This document shows positions 16,072-25,042 of a DNA stretch of 64,000 nt, piece by piece (position 1 is the first letter of the stretch; each line of letters starts with the position of its first letter). The notes under the pieces are model-generated. The model searched no databases. It was not told the DNA's origin and saw only the letters and a program-made list of their open reading frames with translations. Location of the stretch: positions 48,158 to 112,157 of the forward strand of contig NZ_FOJM01000001.1 in NCBI RefSeq assembly GCF_900111825.1, given 5' to 3'. The DNA comes from Pedobacter suwonensis (GTDB lineage Bacteria; Bacteroidota; Bacteroidia; Sphingobacteriales; Sphingobacteriaceae). Both the position numbers and the translations under genes were made by a program.

Positions 16072-18528
16072 ATGTTTAAAGAGATAAAAAACAAGTACTT
16101 ACGTTATTTTGCCATAGTTTTATTTTTTATAATAATTTTCTTTTCCGCTCTGCAATTAAACTTTTTATGGTTGTTTGGCTATTCACCAAGTGTTCGGGAT
16201 ATTAAAGCACCTACGCTACGTGTGGGTTCTGAACTTTACACTGCAGACGGCAAACTAATTGGAAGATACTTTAAAGAGAACAGAACGCCTGTAAATTACA
16301 ATGATATTGCACCGAGTGTAATACATGCGCTGGTTGCTACTGAAGATGTACGTTTTTATAAACATTGGGGAATTGATGTGCAGGCCGTGGGGCGGGCAGT
16401 TGCTGGCTTAGGGAAAGATGGTGGTGCCAGTACCATTACCCAGCAATTGGCCAAAAACCTCTACCGTACGCGTTACAATAAATCGCAGGGATTATTGATT
16501 AAGATACCTTTGGTGAGAACTTTGATTGTAAAGTTAAAGGAATGGATGACGGCGGTAAAATTAGAAGCCAACTATTCTAAAAACGATATCATTACCATGT
16601 ATCTGAATACCGTTTCTTTCGGTAACAATGCTTACGGCATAAAAACGGCCAGTAGGATTTACTTTGATAAAGAAACCAAAGACCTGGCCACTACAGATGC
16701 AGCGATGCTTGTAGGGATGTTAAAAGGAACTACCTTATATAATCCAACCAAAAATCCTGAAAAAGCTTTGGAAAGAAGAAATGTAGTGTTGGCACAAATG
16801 AACAAGTACAACTACCTAAGCAAAGATAGTTTGACCCAATTATCAAAGGAGCCTGTTAAATTAAAGGAAGGTAAAATGCAGGATGGCAGCGACGGCGATT
16901 CTTATCTGAGGGCAGCTGTGGCAAAATATTTAGAGAAATGGTGTACTGATAATGGTTACGACCTGTATGAGGATGGACTAAAAATTTACACCACTATCGA
17001 TTCAAAACTGCAGAAATATGCTGAAGAAGCTGTTGCCGATCAGATGAGAATTTTGCAGCGCAGGTTTTACAGCGTTTGGGGCAATGAAGATCCATGGTAC
17101 GATTCGGAAAAACACAAAGTTGATTATCCGGATAGAGCGATGAAAAACCTGCCGATTTATGCACTTTTGCAAAAAAAGTTCCCCAACCATCCGGATTCTG
17201 TTACTGCCTATTTCAATAAAAAGAAAAGGATGCAGGTTTTTACCTATAAAGGCGATCGTGATACTTTGTTCTCCACTCTGGATTCGATCCGTTATTACGG
17301 AAAAATCATGAATACCGGAATGATGACCATGGAGCCCGCAAGTGGAAAAATTAAAGTTTGGGTTGGCGGCATCGATCACAAATTCTTCAAATATGATCAC
17401 GTTAATCAGGCTAAACGCCAGGCAGGTTCTACCTTTAAGCCATTTGCTTATTTAACAGCTTTAGAACAAGGGATGAGTCCTTGCGATAAATTTACCGATA
17501 AACCGGTTAAAATTGCTTATCAGGACAAAGGTGAAACCAAATATTGGGAACCGAAAAATGCCGATTATAGTGTTTCTTACCGTGAAATGAGTTTGCGCTG
17601 GGCAATGGCTAAATCGGTAAATACCATTACTGCACAGGTAACCGAAAAGGTGGGTTGGGATAATGTAGTTAAGTATGCACACGAATGCGGGATTGACAGC
17701 CATTTGGAGTCTGTACCTTCCGTAAGTTTAGGTTCGAATGATGTTACCGTTTACGAAATGGTAAAGGCTTATGCTACCTTTATGAATAAGGGGATTAAAA
17801 CAGATCCCATTTTAGTGGAAAAAATTACCGATCAGGATAATAACCTGATTGACGAGTTTAAGCCTAAAACAAAAAGGGTTCTGTCAGAAGAAATCGCCTG
17901 GTTAATGACCTATATGTTCCGTGGTGGTATGGAAGAACCTGAAGGTACCTCACAGGCATTGTGGGAATGGCCAGACTTGTTCAGAAAAAATAATCAGATT
18001 GGCGGTAAAACAGGTACCTCATCCGATTATGTAGATGCTTGGTACATGGGCTTAACCAAAGATCTGGTAACCGGGGTTTGGGTGGGTTGCGACGAAAGAA
18101 CCGCACACTTCAAAAATGGTGAACAGGGAGAAGGATCAAGAACGGCACTACCTATTTTTGCAAAGTTTATGGAAAAGGTATACCTCGACCCAAATTCAGG
18201 TTATACTTATGGCCCTTTTCCAAAAGCTACCGTTGATATTACCCGTACTTACAATTGTCCTAGTCCGAGAGTTGTTAGGGATACTACATCAACTGATAGT
18301 GTAGCTGTTGATTCTACTGATTTTACCGTCCCTACCGAATTGCCGGTTACTACTGAGCCTGTAAACAATGAACCTGAAGTTAAAAAAGAAGAAAAGAAGA
18401 CAGATCCTGTTCAAAATCCCGTTACTCCTACCGTTCCACTTACCAGAAAAGAAGAACGTGAACTGAGAAGAAAACAACGTCAGGAAGAGAAGGAGAAAAA
18501 GAAAAACGAAGAAACTAATCAGCAATAG
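16072..18528 (+). CDS. Bifunctional penicillin-binding protein 1A
   Basis: An 818-residue peptidoglycan synthase with one N-terminal membrane helix (about residues 10-32). The glycosyltransferase (GT51) domain has the catalytic Glu91 in VATEDVRFYKHWG and GGASTITQQLAKNLY. The transpeptidase domain has Ser453 in QAGSTFKPFAY (SxxK), Ser515 in AKSVNTI (SxN) and Lys646 in GGKTGTSSDY (KTG). All catalytic residues are intact. The last 80 or so residues are a low-complexity tail, first Thr/Val/Pro/Glu, then a highly charged stretch (KEERELRRKQRQEEKEKKK). The tail is probably flexible. Confidence 0.94.
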   Translation: MFKEIKNKYLRYFAIVLFFIIIFFSALQLNFLWLFGYSPSVRDIKAPTLRVGSELYTADGKLIGRYFKENRTPVNYNDIAPSVIHALVATEDVRFYKHWGIDVQAVGRAVAGLGKDGGASTITQQLAKNLYRTRYNKSQGLLIKIPLVRTLIVKLKEWMTAVKLEANYSKNDIITMYLNTVSFGNNAYGIKTASRIYFDKETKDLATTDAAMLVGMLKGTTLYNPTKNPEKALERRNVVLAQMNKYNYLSKDSLTQLSKEPVKLKEGKMQDGSDGDSYLRAAVAKYLEKWCTDNGYDLYEDGLKIYTTIDSKLQKYAEEAVADQMRILQRRFYSVWGNEDPWYDSEKHKVDYPDRAMKNLPIYALLQKKFPNHPDSVTAYFNKKKRMQVFTYKGDRDTLFSTLDSIRYYGKIMNTGMMTMEPASGKIKVWVGGIDHKFFKYDHVNQAKRQAGSTFKPFAYLTALEQGMSPCDKFTDKPVKIAYQDKGETKYWEPKNADYSVSYREMSLRWAMAKSVNTITAQVTEKVGWDNVVKYAHECGIDSHLESVPSVSLGSNDVTVYEMVKAYATFMNKGIKTDPILVEKITDQDNNLIDEFKPKTKRVLSEEIAWLMTYMFRGGMEEPEGTSQALWEWPDLFRKNNQIGGKTGTSSDYVDAWYMGLTKDLVTGVWVGCDERTAHFKNGEQGEGSRTALPIFAKFMEKVYLDPNSGYTYGPFPKATVDITRTYNCPSPRVVRDTTSTDSVAVDSTDFTVPTELPVTTEPVNNEPEVKKEEKKTDPVQNPVTPTVPLTRKEERELRRKQRQEEKEKKKNEETNQQ

Positions 18529-18702
18529 TTTGTTGGACAGAAATAACAAAAATAGTTTACCATACGTGTAAAATAGCGAGTATAATTTTAAAAAAGTGTT
18601 AAATTTTTAATACTCTTTTAAACAATTGCTACTTTTATTTCCAGAACTTTTTACCATTTCATTTTCATAATTTTTTGAACAGACATCACTAAAACCACAT
18701 AT

Positions 18703-21700
18703 ATGAAAATAGGCTCTACTTTATTTAGGCGATATTCTCCTTTGTTGCTCCTGCTTATTCTTTCTTTTTCAGGTAAGGCCCAATACTTTGGACAAAATAA
18801 GGTTAGATATAAAAAACTCGACTTCAAAGTTTTACAAACGCCTCATTTTGAGATCTATTATTATATCAAGAACGATAAACTTTTAAAACGTTTTTCGCAG
18901 GAAGCCGAAACCTGGTACAAAATGCACCAGGAAGTTTTTAGAGATACTTTTTTAAAGAAAAATCCTATCATTCTATATAACAACCATCCCGATTTCCAGC
19001 AAACAACGGTACTTAACGGAGAAATTGGAATCGGTACCGGTGGGGTTACCGAGGCGTTAAAAAACCGTGTAATTATGCCTGTTATGGAGTTGAATAGCCA
19101 AACCAGACACGTTTTAGGCCATGAGCTGGTTCATGCTTTTCAATACCATTTGCTGTTAGAGAAAGATTCGATCAGTTTAGAAAACGTCGGACAAACGCCA
19201 CTATGGATGGTTGAAGGGATGGCTGAGTATTTATCCATCGGAAAAAAAGATGCATTTACTTCCATGTGGATGCGCGATGCCATGTTGAACCGTGATATAC
19301 CTTCGTTAAAAGATTTAACCAATTCCAATAAATATTTTCCTTACCGTTATGGTCAGGCATTTTGGACTTACATCGGTTCCCAATATGGCGATACCACCAT
19401 TGTTCCGCTATTCAAGAATACGGCAAAATATGGTTATGAAAATGCCATAAGGTATACCTTCGGGTATGATGATAAAACATTATCGGGTTTATGGAAAAAT
19501 TCCATTGATGCACATTATAAGCCGATGTTGAAAGCAGATAGTTCGCAGATTAAAATTACCGGTACAAAAATTATCGACAATAAAAATGCCGGCAATATGA
19601 ACGTCGCCCCTGCCCTAAGTCCGGATGGAAAATATTTGGCATTTATGTCTGAGAAAGATCTTTTTGGTATAGATTTATTTCTCGCCGATGCCAAAACCGG
19701 TAAGATTATCAGAAAACTCAGCAGCCAGATCTCCAATGGGCATATTGATGATTTCAATTTTATAGAATCGGCTGGCGCATGGTCGCCGGATAGCAAACAA
19801 TTTGCTTTTAGCATCTTCAGTCATGGTAAAAACCAGATGATGATTATCGATGTTTCAAACGGATCTACCATATCTCAAACGGCCATGGGGCAGGTACAAC
19901 AGTTTGGTAATTTAACCTGGTCACCAAATGGAAAAGATATTGCTTTTTCAGGTATGGTTGAAGGGCAAAGTGATATCTTTTCTTATAATCTGGATACCAA
20001 AGCAGTAACTCAGATTACCAATGACGTTTATTCTGATTATGCCCCAAATTACTCGCCTGACGGTAAGAAACTGGTGTTTTCGTCTGATAGAGCAGCCATT
20101 CAGGCCAATACAATTAATGCCGTGCTGCCTATAAACCTTGCTGTTTATGATATTGCTACTAAAACAGTAAGTAATTTAGATGTTTTCCCTGGAGCTAACA
20201 ACCTGAATGCCCAGTTCTCATCAAATAGCCAAAATATCTATTTTTTATCAAATAGAGATGGGTTTAGGAATTTGTATAAATACAACTTTGCTGATCATTC
20301 GGTTGATCAGTTAACCGATTATTTTACTGGAATTAGCGGGATTACCGAATTTTCTCCTGCCATTTCGGTGTCGGCAACCGATGATATTGTTTATAGTTAT
20401 TATCGCTACCAGCGTTATACCCTTTATAATGCTAAATTAAGCAGCTTTACAGCGAAAAGAATTGGTAATCACGAAGAAAATTTTGATGCTGCCATTCTTC
20501 CTCCAATGGAAAACATTGGCGTAAATATCATCAATTCTAATTTAAATAATTTCGACCGTTTCGAAAAAATAGTTGCCGATTCCATGAAAACGGTACCTTA
20601 TAAACCAAAATTCAGGTTAGATTATTTAGCAAATAGCGGTGTAGGTGTTTCAACCAGTCGTTTTGGAACCGGCGTTGCTGGCGGAATTGTAGGCATGTTC
20701 AGCGATATTCTGGGTACCAATCAAATTATTGCCAATATTTCTGTAAATGGTGAAATTTACGATGCTGGTGGATTAGTTGGTTACATTAATCAGAAAAGCA
20801 GGATAAACTGGGGGGCAGCCGTTTCGCATATCCCTTACGTATCTGGTTTTAGGTCTTATGGCTATCAAAACATACCCACAGGAGATAATACTACCATTAA
20901 TGCACTGGCAGACCGGACAGATATTATCAGGACCTTTGAAGATCAGTTTCAGGTTTTTGGGGCTTATCCATTTAGTAAAATACATCGTTTTGAGTTAGGC
21001 GGTTCATTTTCGCATTATGGCTATAGGATTGATCGATATAGCAATTACTATAACGCTGACGGTTACTACATTGGTTCAGATCGGAGCCGGATTTCTAACG
21101 ATGTAGCTTCTAATGATTATGGAATTCCATTTAATTCTTTTACACTGTATCAATTAAATGCCGGATTTGTAGGTGATAATTCAATATTCGGTCTTACCGG
21201 TCCGCTTGATGGTTTCAGGTACCGGGTAAGCGGCGAAAAATATTTAGGCACTTACAACTTCGCCGGTGTAACAGCAGATCTCCGTAAATATTGGAGGGCT
21301 AAGCCGGTAACATTTGCGGTAAGAAGTTATAATACCTTAAGAATTGGTAAAGATGCAGACAGGCTTTACCCAATGTATGTTGGTTATCCCTATCTGATCA
21401 GGGGGTATGAATCAAACTCCATTTACAAAAGCACTTCTGCACAGTCTTCAGAATCTTTTGATATTAACCAGCTAACAGGAAGTAAAATAGCTGTTTTTAA
21501 TTTCGAAGTACGACTGCCATTTACAGGGCCTAAAAAATTAACAGCTATACCTTCTAAGTTTTTATTCTCAGATTTGAATTTATTTTTTGATGCAGGACTG
21601 GCCTGGACGAATGATACCCAGGTAAAATTTAAAGGTGAACCAACTTATACAACTCAACCTGTTTTAGACGCAAATAAAAAACCGGTTGTTGACGAAAAGG

Positions 21701-21876
21701 GAAAGCCGGTTACCTATCAGGCTACAACAGAGCGTGTGCCGGCAATGAGTGTCGGTATTTCTTTAAGGGTTAATGTTTTTGGCTATTTTGTACTCGAACC
21801 TTATTACGCGATCCCTTTTCAAAGAAAAGATGTTAAAACCGGAGTATTCGGTTTAACGTTTGCGCCAGGGTGGTAA
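18703..21876 (+). CDS. Secreted gluzincin-like peptidase / TolB-type propeller / Omp85-like barrel fusion
   Basis: A 1057-residue protein with a signal peptide (LLLLLILSFSGKAQ, cleavage near 27). Residues about 40-260 resemble MA-clan metallopeptidases: HELVH at 140-144 and WMVEGMAEY with Glu171 as probable third zinc ligand. Residues about 290-600 repeat PD40/WD40-like units (LSPDGKYLAFMSEKDLFG, WSPDSKQFAFSIF, WSPNGKDIAFSG, YSPDGKKLVFSSDRA), as in TolB. Residues about 650-1057 look like an outer-membrane barrel with the Omp85-type YLIRGYE motif, FDAGLAW and a C-terminal Trp. Probably surface or periplasmic at the outer membrane. Substrate unknown; each domain call is by motif reading. Confidence 0.8.
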   Translation: MKIGSTLFRRYSPLLLLLILSFSGKAQYFGQNKVRYKKLDFKVLQTPHFEIYYYIKNDKLLKRFSQEAETWYKMHQEVFRDTFLKKNPIILYNNHPDFQQTTVLNGEIGIGTGGVTEALKNRVIMPVMELNSQTRHVLGHELVHAFQYHLLLEKDSISLENVGQTPLWMVEGMAEYLSIGKKDAFTSMWMRDAMLNRDIPSLKDLTNSNKYFPYRYGQAFWTYIGSQYGDTTIVPLFKNTAKYGYENAIRYTFGYDDKTLSGLWKNSIDAHYKPMLKADSSQIKITGTKIIDNKNAGNMNVAPALSPDGKYLAFMSEKDLFGIDLFLADAKTGKIIRKLSSQISNGHIDDFNFIESAGAWSPDSKQFAFSIFSHGKNQMMIIDVSNGSTISQTAMGQVQQFGNLTWSPNGKDIAFSGMVEGQSDIFSYNLDTKAVTQITNDVYSDYAPNYSPDGKKLVFSSDRAAIQANTINAVLPINLAVYDIATKTVSNLDVFPGANNLNAQFSSNSQNIYFLSNRDGFRNLYKYNFADHSVDQLTDYFTGISGITEFSPAISVSATDDIVYSYYRYQRYTLYNAKLSSFTAKRIGNHEENFDAAILPPMENIGVNIINSNLNNFDRFEKIVADSMKTVPYKPKFRLDYLANSGVGVSTSRFGTGVAGGIVGMFSDILGTNQIIANISVNGEIYDAGGLVGYINQKSRINWGAAVSHIPYVSGFRSYGYQNIPTGDNTTINALADRTDIIRTFEDQFQVFGAYPFSKIHRFELGGSFSHYGYRIDRYSNYYNADGYYIGSDRSRISNDVASNDYGIPFNSFTLYQLNAGFVGDNSIFGLTGPLDGFRYRVSGEKYLGTYNFAGVTADLRKYWRAKPVTFAVRSYNTLRIGKDADRLYPMYVGYPYLIRGYESNSIYKSTSAQSSESFDINQLTGSKIAVFNFEVRLPFTGPKKLTAIPSKFLFSDLNLFFDAGLAWTNDTQVKFKGEPTYTTQPVLDANKKPVVDEKGKPVTYQATTERVPAMSVGISLRVNVFGYFVLEPYYAIPFQRKDVKTGVFGLTFAPGW

Positions 21877-21952
21877 ATTGAGTTAAGGGATCGATTTAAT
21901 AATCGAATCAGTTAATCATCTGTTAGCCTTTAGATTATAAATATTAATTTTA

Positions 21953-21997
21953 GCTTGAATGATCAGGGTGACCAATCCTGATCATTCAAGCATTTTT
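21953..21997 (+). terminator. Strong terminator between convergent genes
   Basis: A perfect 15-bp stem (GCTTGAATGATCAGG and its complement at 21977-21991) with a 9-base loop, followed by ATTTTTAT. It lies about 75 bases past the fusion gene and may also stop transcription from the minus-strand nuclease gene. Confidence 0.85.
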
Positions 21998-22054
21998 ATA
22001 TATTTATAGATCATGATTCATATTCAATCGGCAAGCGTTAAAGCTTAAACCTGG

Positions 22055-22405
22055 CTAAGAGAGGCTTGTAAATGAGAGTTTAACCTGGTTATTGATATTG
22101 CGGTGTAGCAGGATATTTTCGAAATCAAGACCAATGGTTAAATCAATCCAATCCGGATTACAGGATCTTACCAAACGTTCTTTTTGCATACGTGTAAAGC
22201 GGCTAATTGATTTAAAGCGTATCAAAGCCTGTGCTTCAGTTTTAAATTCCTCAAAATAGACCAAACGGGTTAATTGCTGACCGTTATCAAAAAACAAGTT
22301 TGGCATCTGTTTGTAGAAATCAAGGGTTTTGATCAAATCTGAACTCATGCCTACGTGCATACTTGTACGGTTTCTGTCGGTAACGATATAAACAAATTTT
22401 TTCAT
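22055..22405 (-). CDS. GIY-YIG-like nuclease-domain protein
   Basis: A 116-residue protein with the start at 22405 (MKKFVYIVTDRNRTSMHVGM); the longer frame from 22456 would run through the operator region. It resembles the small single-domain GIY-YIG group (UvrC/YhbQ-like). The first strand VYIVTDRN and the following MHVGM replace the literal GIY and YIG words, and LVYFEEFKTEAQALIRFKSI with KERLVRSCNPDW matches the family's second half. The catalytic Tyr and Arg positions are therefore divergent, and activity is uncertain. It is divergent from the repressor gene and shares its operators. Confidence 0.7.
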   Translation of the reverse strand: MKKFVYIVTDRNRTSMHVGMSSDLIKTLDFYKQMPNLFFDNGQQLTRLVYFEEFKTEAQALIRFKSISRFTRMQKERLVRSCNPDWIDLTIGLDFENILLHRNINNQVKLSFTSLS

Positions 22406-22427
22406 GATCTTATGTTTAAAATTTAAA

Positions 22428-22442
22428 ACTAAACTATTTAGT
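22428..22442. promoter_or_regulatory. Palindromic operator 1
   Basis: ACTAA-N5-TTAGT, a 15-bp palindrome just upstream of the nuclease gene. It has the same geometry as the site at 22494-22508; a lone half-site ACTAA lies between them at 22471-22475. Confidence 0.6.
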
Positions 22443-22493
22443 ATACTTTCTTGCAAATCAAAATAATATTACTAACTTTATGAGCATAAAATT

Positions 22494-22508
22494 ACTAACT
22501 ATTTTAGT
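22494..22508. promoter_or_regulatory. Palindromic operator 2
   Basis: ACTAA-N5-TTAGT, extended to ATTACTAA/TTAGTAAT (22491-22511), 28 bases before the repressor ATG. It is placed where a bound repressor would block its own promoter. Confidence 0.6.
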
Positions 22509-22538
22509 AATTCCAAATTTATTTTAAAATTTATTTTT

Positions 22539-23315
22539 ATGTCAAATATTTCAAATAATTTAAAGTACCTCAGGAAGAAAAAAGGCCTTACGCAGCAAAA
22601 TTTCGCTGATATTATGGAAATCAAGAGATCGCTTATCGGGGCTTACGAGGAAGACCGGGCGGAACCTAAATATGATTTGCTAAAAAAAATAGCTGAATAC
22701 TTTGATCTGACCATTGATGAATTCATTAATGAAAAAATATCTGACAGCTGGAAACCTAAGCCAAAAAGCCAGGGATCTAACCTTCGGGTGCTAAGCATTT
22801 CTGTAGATCAGAACGACCGCGAAAACATCGAATTGGTTCCGGTTAAAGCAAGTGCCGGTTATTTAAACGGGTTTTCAGATCCGCAGTACATTAGCGATTT
22901 GCCTAAATTTCAACTTCCATTGCCTGCGTTAAGACAAGGTACTTTCAGGGCTTTTGAAATCATGGGCGATAGTATGTTACCGGTACAACCGGGAAGCATC
23001 ATTATCGGCGAGTACCTCGATAACTGGAATGAAGTAAAAACCGGTGAAACCTATATTGTGATCAGTAAAAATGAAGGGGTAGTATATAAAAGAGCAGGTA
23101 ACCGTTTCAGGGAAAATAAGGATTTGAAACTGATATCAGATAATAAAGTATATGATCCTTACACCATTGCAGCAGATGATATTCTGGAAATATGGAAAGC
23201 CAAGGCATATATATCTACATCATTACCTGAGCCTGCCCCAGATCCAACAATGGAAACACTGACACAAATGATGGCGCAGATGCAGAAATCAATTTCTCAA
23301 TTGAATAAGAATTAA
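22539..23315 (+). CDS. LexA/CI-like repressor: XRE HTH plus S24 peptidase domain
   Basis: A 258-residue regulator. Residues 5-65 form an XRE helix-turn-helix (NLKYLRKKKGLTQQNFADIM). After a linker, the S24 domain begins with a candidate Ala106-Gly107 cleavage site in VKASAGYLNG, then Ser145 in MGDSMLPVQPG and Lys184 in VVYKRAG, 39 residues apart as expected for the Ser-Lys dyad. All parts needed for self-cleavage appear intact, so it may respond to DNA damage like LexA or phage CI. The C-terminal 40 residues are Met/Gln-rich (MMAQMQKSISQ), perhaps a small coiled coil. Likely autoregulated through the two operators upstream. Confidence 0.85.
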   Translation: MSNISNNLKYLRKKKGLTQQNFADIMEIKRSLIGAYEEDRAEPKYDLLKKIAEYFDLTIDEFINEKISDSWKPKPKSQGSNLRVLSISVDQNDRENIELVPVKASAGYLNGFSDPQYISDLPKFQLPLPALRQGTFRAFEIMGDSMLPVQPGSIIIGEYLDNWNEVKTGETYIVISKNEGVVYKRAGNRFRENKDLKLISDNKVYDPYTIAADDILEIWKAKAYISTSLPEPAPDPTMETLTQMMAQMQKSISQLNKN

Positions 23316-23394
23316 CATTTTTTTAACAAGTGCCAATTAAACTGTTTGTAATTTTTTATATCTATTGATTTAAAAACACATAAAAAAACATAAC

Positions 23395-23847
23395 ATGAAA
23401 AAGGCAATTTTAACAGTGGCAATTGCGGTAATGGGTTTAACCGCTACATTTGCGCAAGACACAACAAAACACGCAAGACGGGCAATGCCTAAAATGACGG
23501 CTGAACAAAGAGCAGAAAAGGTGACCTCAAGATTGGAAAAACAGCTTAACCTGACCGCTGATCAAAAAAGTAAGATTTACGCTATTGAGTTGGAAAATGC
23601 AAAGAAATTGGAAGCCTGGAGATCTGCTGATAAAGGCGATATGAAAGGCAAGATGAAAGAACGTAAAGCAGCAATGGATGAGCAAAAATCTAAAATAGAT
23701 GCTATTTTAACTGCTGATCAGAAAACTAAAATGGATGCTTTCCGTGCAGAGGCGAAAGAAAGAGTTGAGAAAATGAGAAAAAGCATGGGTACAAGAGGAA
23801 AAAGAGATAAAGAACCTGTCGTTTCCAATCCTCCTGCACAAGGGTAA
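23395..23847 (+). CDS. Spy/CpxP-like periplasmic protein
   Basis: A 150-residue exported protein (signal peptide ending ATFAQ, about residue 21). The mature part is helical and highly charged: MTAEQRAEKVTSRLEKQLNL, then TADQKSKIYAIELENAKK and a second LTADQKTKMDAFRAE. The paired LTxxQ motifs are the hallmark of Spy/CpxP-type and DUF4890-like proteins, which act as periplasmic chaperones or envelope-stress sensors. The tail is basic then Pro-rich (RGKRDKEPVVSNPPAQG). A terminator follows. Confidence 0.7.
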   Translation: MKKAILTVAIAVMGLTATFAQDTTKHARRAMPKMTAEQRAEKVTSRLEKQLNLTADQKSKIYAIELENAKKLEAWRSADKGDMKGKMKERKAAMDEQKSKIDAILTADQKTKMDAFRAEAKERVEKMRKSMGTRGKRDKEPVVSNPPAQG

Positions 23848-23877
23848 ATAGTAAAGCAGTAATTAATTATATTTTGG

Positions 23878-23909
23878 AAAGCGTTTCGATTATTCGGGAC
23901 GCTTTTTTT
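23878..23909 (+). terminator. Terminator or attenuator between the Spy-like gene and bioF
   Basis: An 11-bp stem (AAAGCGTTTCG / CGGGACGCTTT with two G-T pairs) with loop ATTATT and a T7 run. It ends only 11 bases before bioF, leaving no room for a normal promoter after it. Confidence 0.85.
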
Positions 23910-23920
23910 ACTTTTGGGCG

Positions 23921-25042
23921 ATGCGTAAAGTTGAACAGTTTATTAGCGGTAAGCTTCAGGAACGGAAAGATAAACTTTCGATCAGGAATTTATCGATAAA
24001 CATCCCTCCTGTTGATTTTTGTTCCAACGATTATCTGGGTTTTGCCAGATCTGGTGAATTAAAGGATAGGATGAATACTACCCTCGCCTCCATGCCACAT
24101 CACCTGAACGGCGCCGGTGGTTCAAGATTATTAAGCGGAAATACCAGGTTTACCGAAGAGACAGAGCAGTTCATCGCCGATTTTCACCAGGCCGAAAGCG
24201 GATTGATCTTTAATTCAGGGTATGATGCCAACGTAGGGCTGTTATCCAGCGTTCCACAACGTGGCGATACTATAATTACAGATGAACTGATTCATGCAAG
24301 TATCATCGATGGCTGTAGATTAAGCCATGCTACACGATTTAAATTTTATCATAACGATATAAACGATCTGGAAAGCAAACTGAAACTGGCAAAAGGAAAC
24401 ATATTCGTTGTGGTAGAAAGCGTTTATTCTATGGACGGGGATATAGCCCCGTTACCGGCCATATCAAATCTTTGTGAGCGGTATGATGCTAATCTGATTG
24501 TAGATGAAGCCCACGCCACCGGTATTTTTGGCGCAAAAGGTCAGGGATTAATCAATCACTTTAACTTAACTGAGGGCGTATTTGCGCGTATTGTAACATT
24601 CGGTAAAGCATTGGGGGTACACGGAGCGGTCGTTTTAGGAAGTAAAAACCTTCGCCACTATCTTATTAATTTTGCCAGATCATTCATTTACACTACAGCT
24701 GCACCCATTCATAATATCGTTGCGGTTAATTGCGCATATCAATATTTGTGTGAAATTGATCATCAGTTAATTCATCAAAGAATTACCGTATTCAGAAAAG
24801 CATTAAAAGAACATCATATTAAAGCACTTGATAGCGAAAGCACCATCCAGGGAGTTTTATTTTCATCAAATGAAGCAACCAAAAAAGCCGCCGCCAGCTT
24901 ACAAAGCAAAGGCTTTGATGTAAGGGCAATATTGAGTCCTACAGTAGCGACAGGTAAAGAAAGGCTCCGGATCTGCCTTCATACGTATAATACCGACGAA
25001 GAAATTAAGTTACTGGTTAATCACCTCAAAGAATTAAATTAA
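23921..25042 (+). CDS. bioF: 8-amino-7-oxononanoate synthase
   Basis: A 373-residue PLP enzyme of the alpha-oxoamine synthase family. It condenses pimeloyl-ACP or -CoA with alanine in biotin synthesis. Signatures: FCSNDYLGFA near the N-terminus, GAGGSRLLSGN, LIVDEAHATGIFGAKGQG (cofactor Asp/His) and Lys229 in TFGKALGVHGAV, the Schiff-base lysine. BioF is supported over the related Kbl and HemA by the bioD gene that starts on the next base. bioA and bioB are not in this window. Confidence 0.9.
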   Translation: MRKVEQFISGKLQERKDKLSIRNLSINIPPVDFCSNDYLGFARSGELKDRMNTTLASMPHHLNGAGGSRLLSGNTRFTEETEQFIADFHQAESGLIFNSGYDANVGLLSSVPQRGDTIITDELIHASIIDGCRLSHATRFKFYHNDINDLESKLKLAKGNIFVVVESVYSMDGDIAPLPAISNLCERYDANLIVDEAHATGIFGAKGQGLINHFNLTEGVFARIVTFGKALGVHGAVVLGSKNLRHYLINFARSFIYTTAAPIHNIVAVNCAYQYLCEIDHQLIHQRITVFRKALKEHHIKALDSESTIQGVLFSSNEATKKAAASLQSKGFDVRAILSPTVATGKERLRICLHTYNTDEEIKLLVNHLKELN

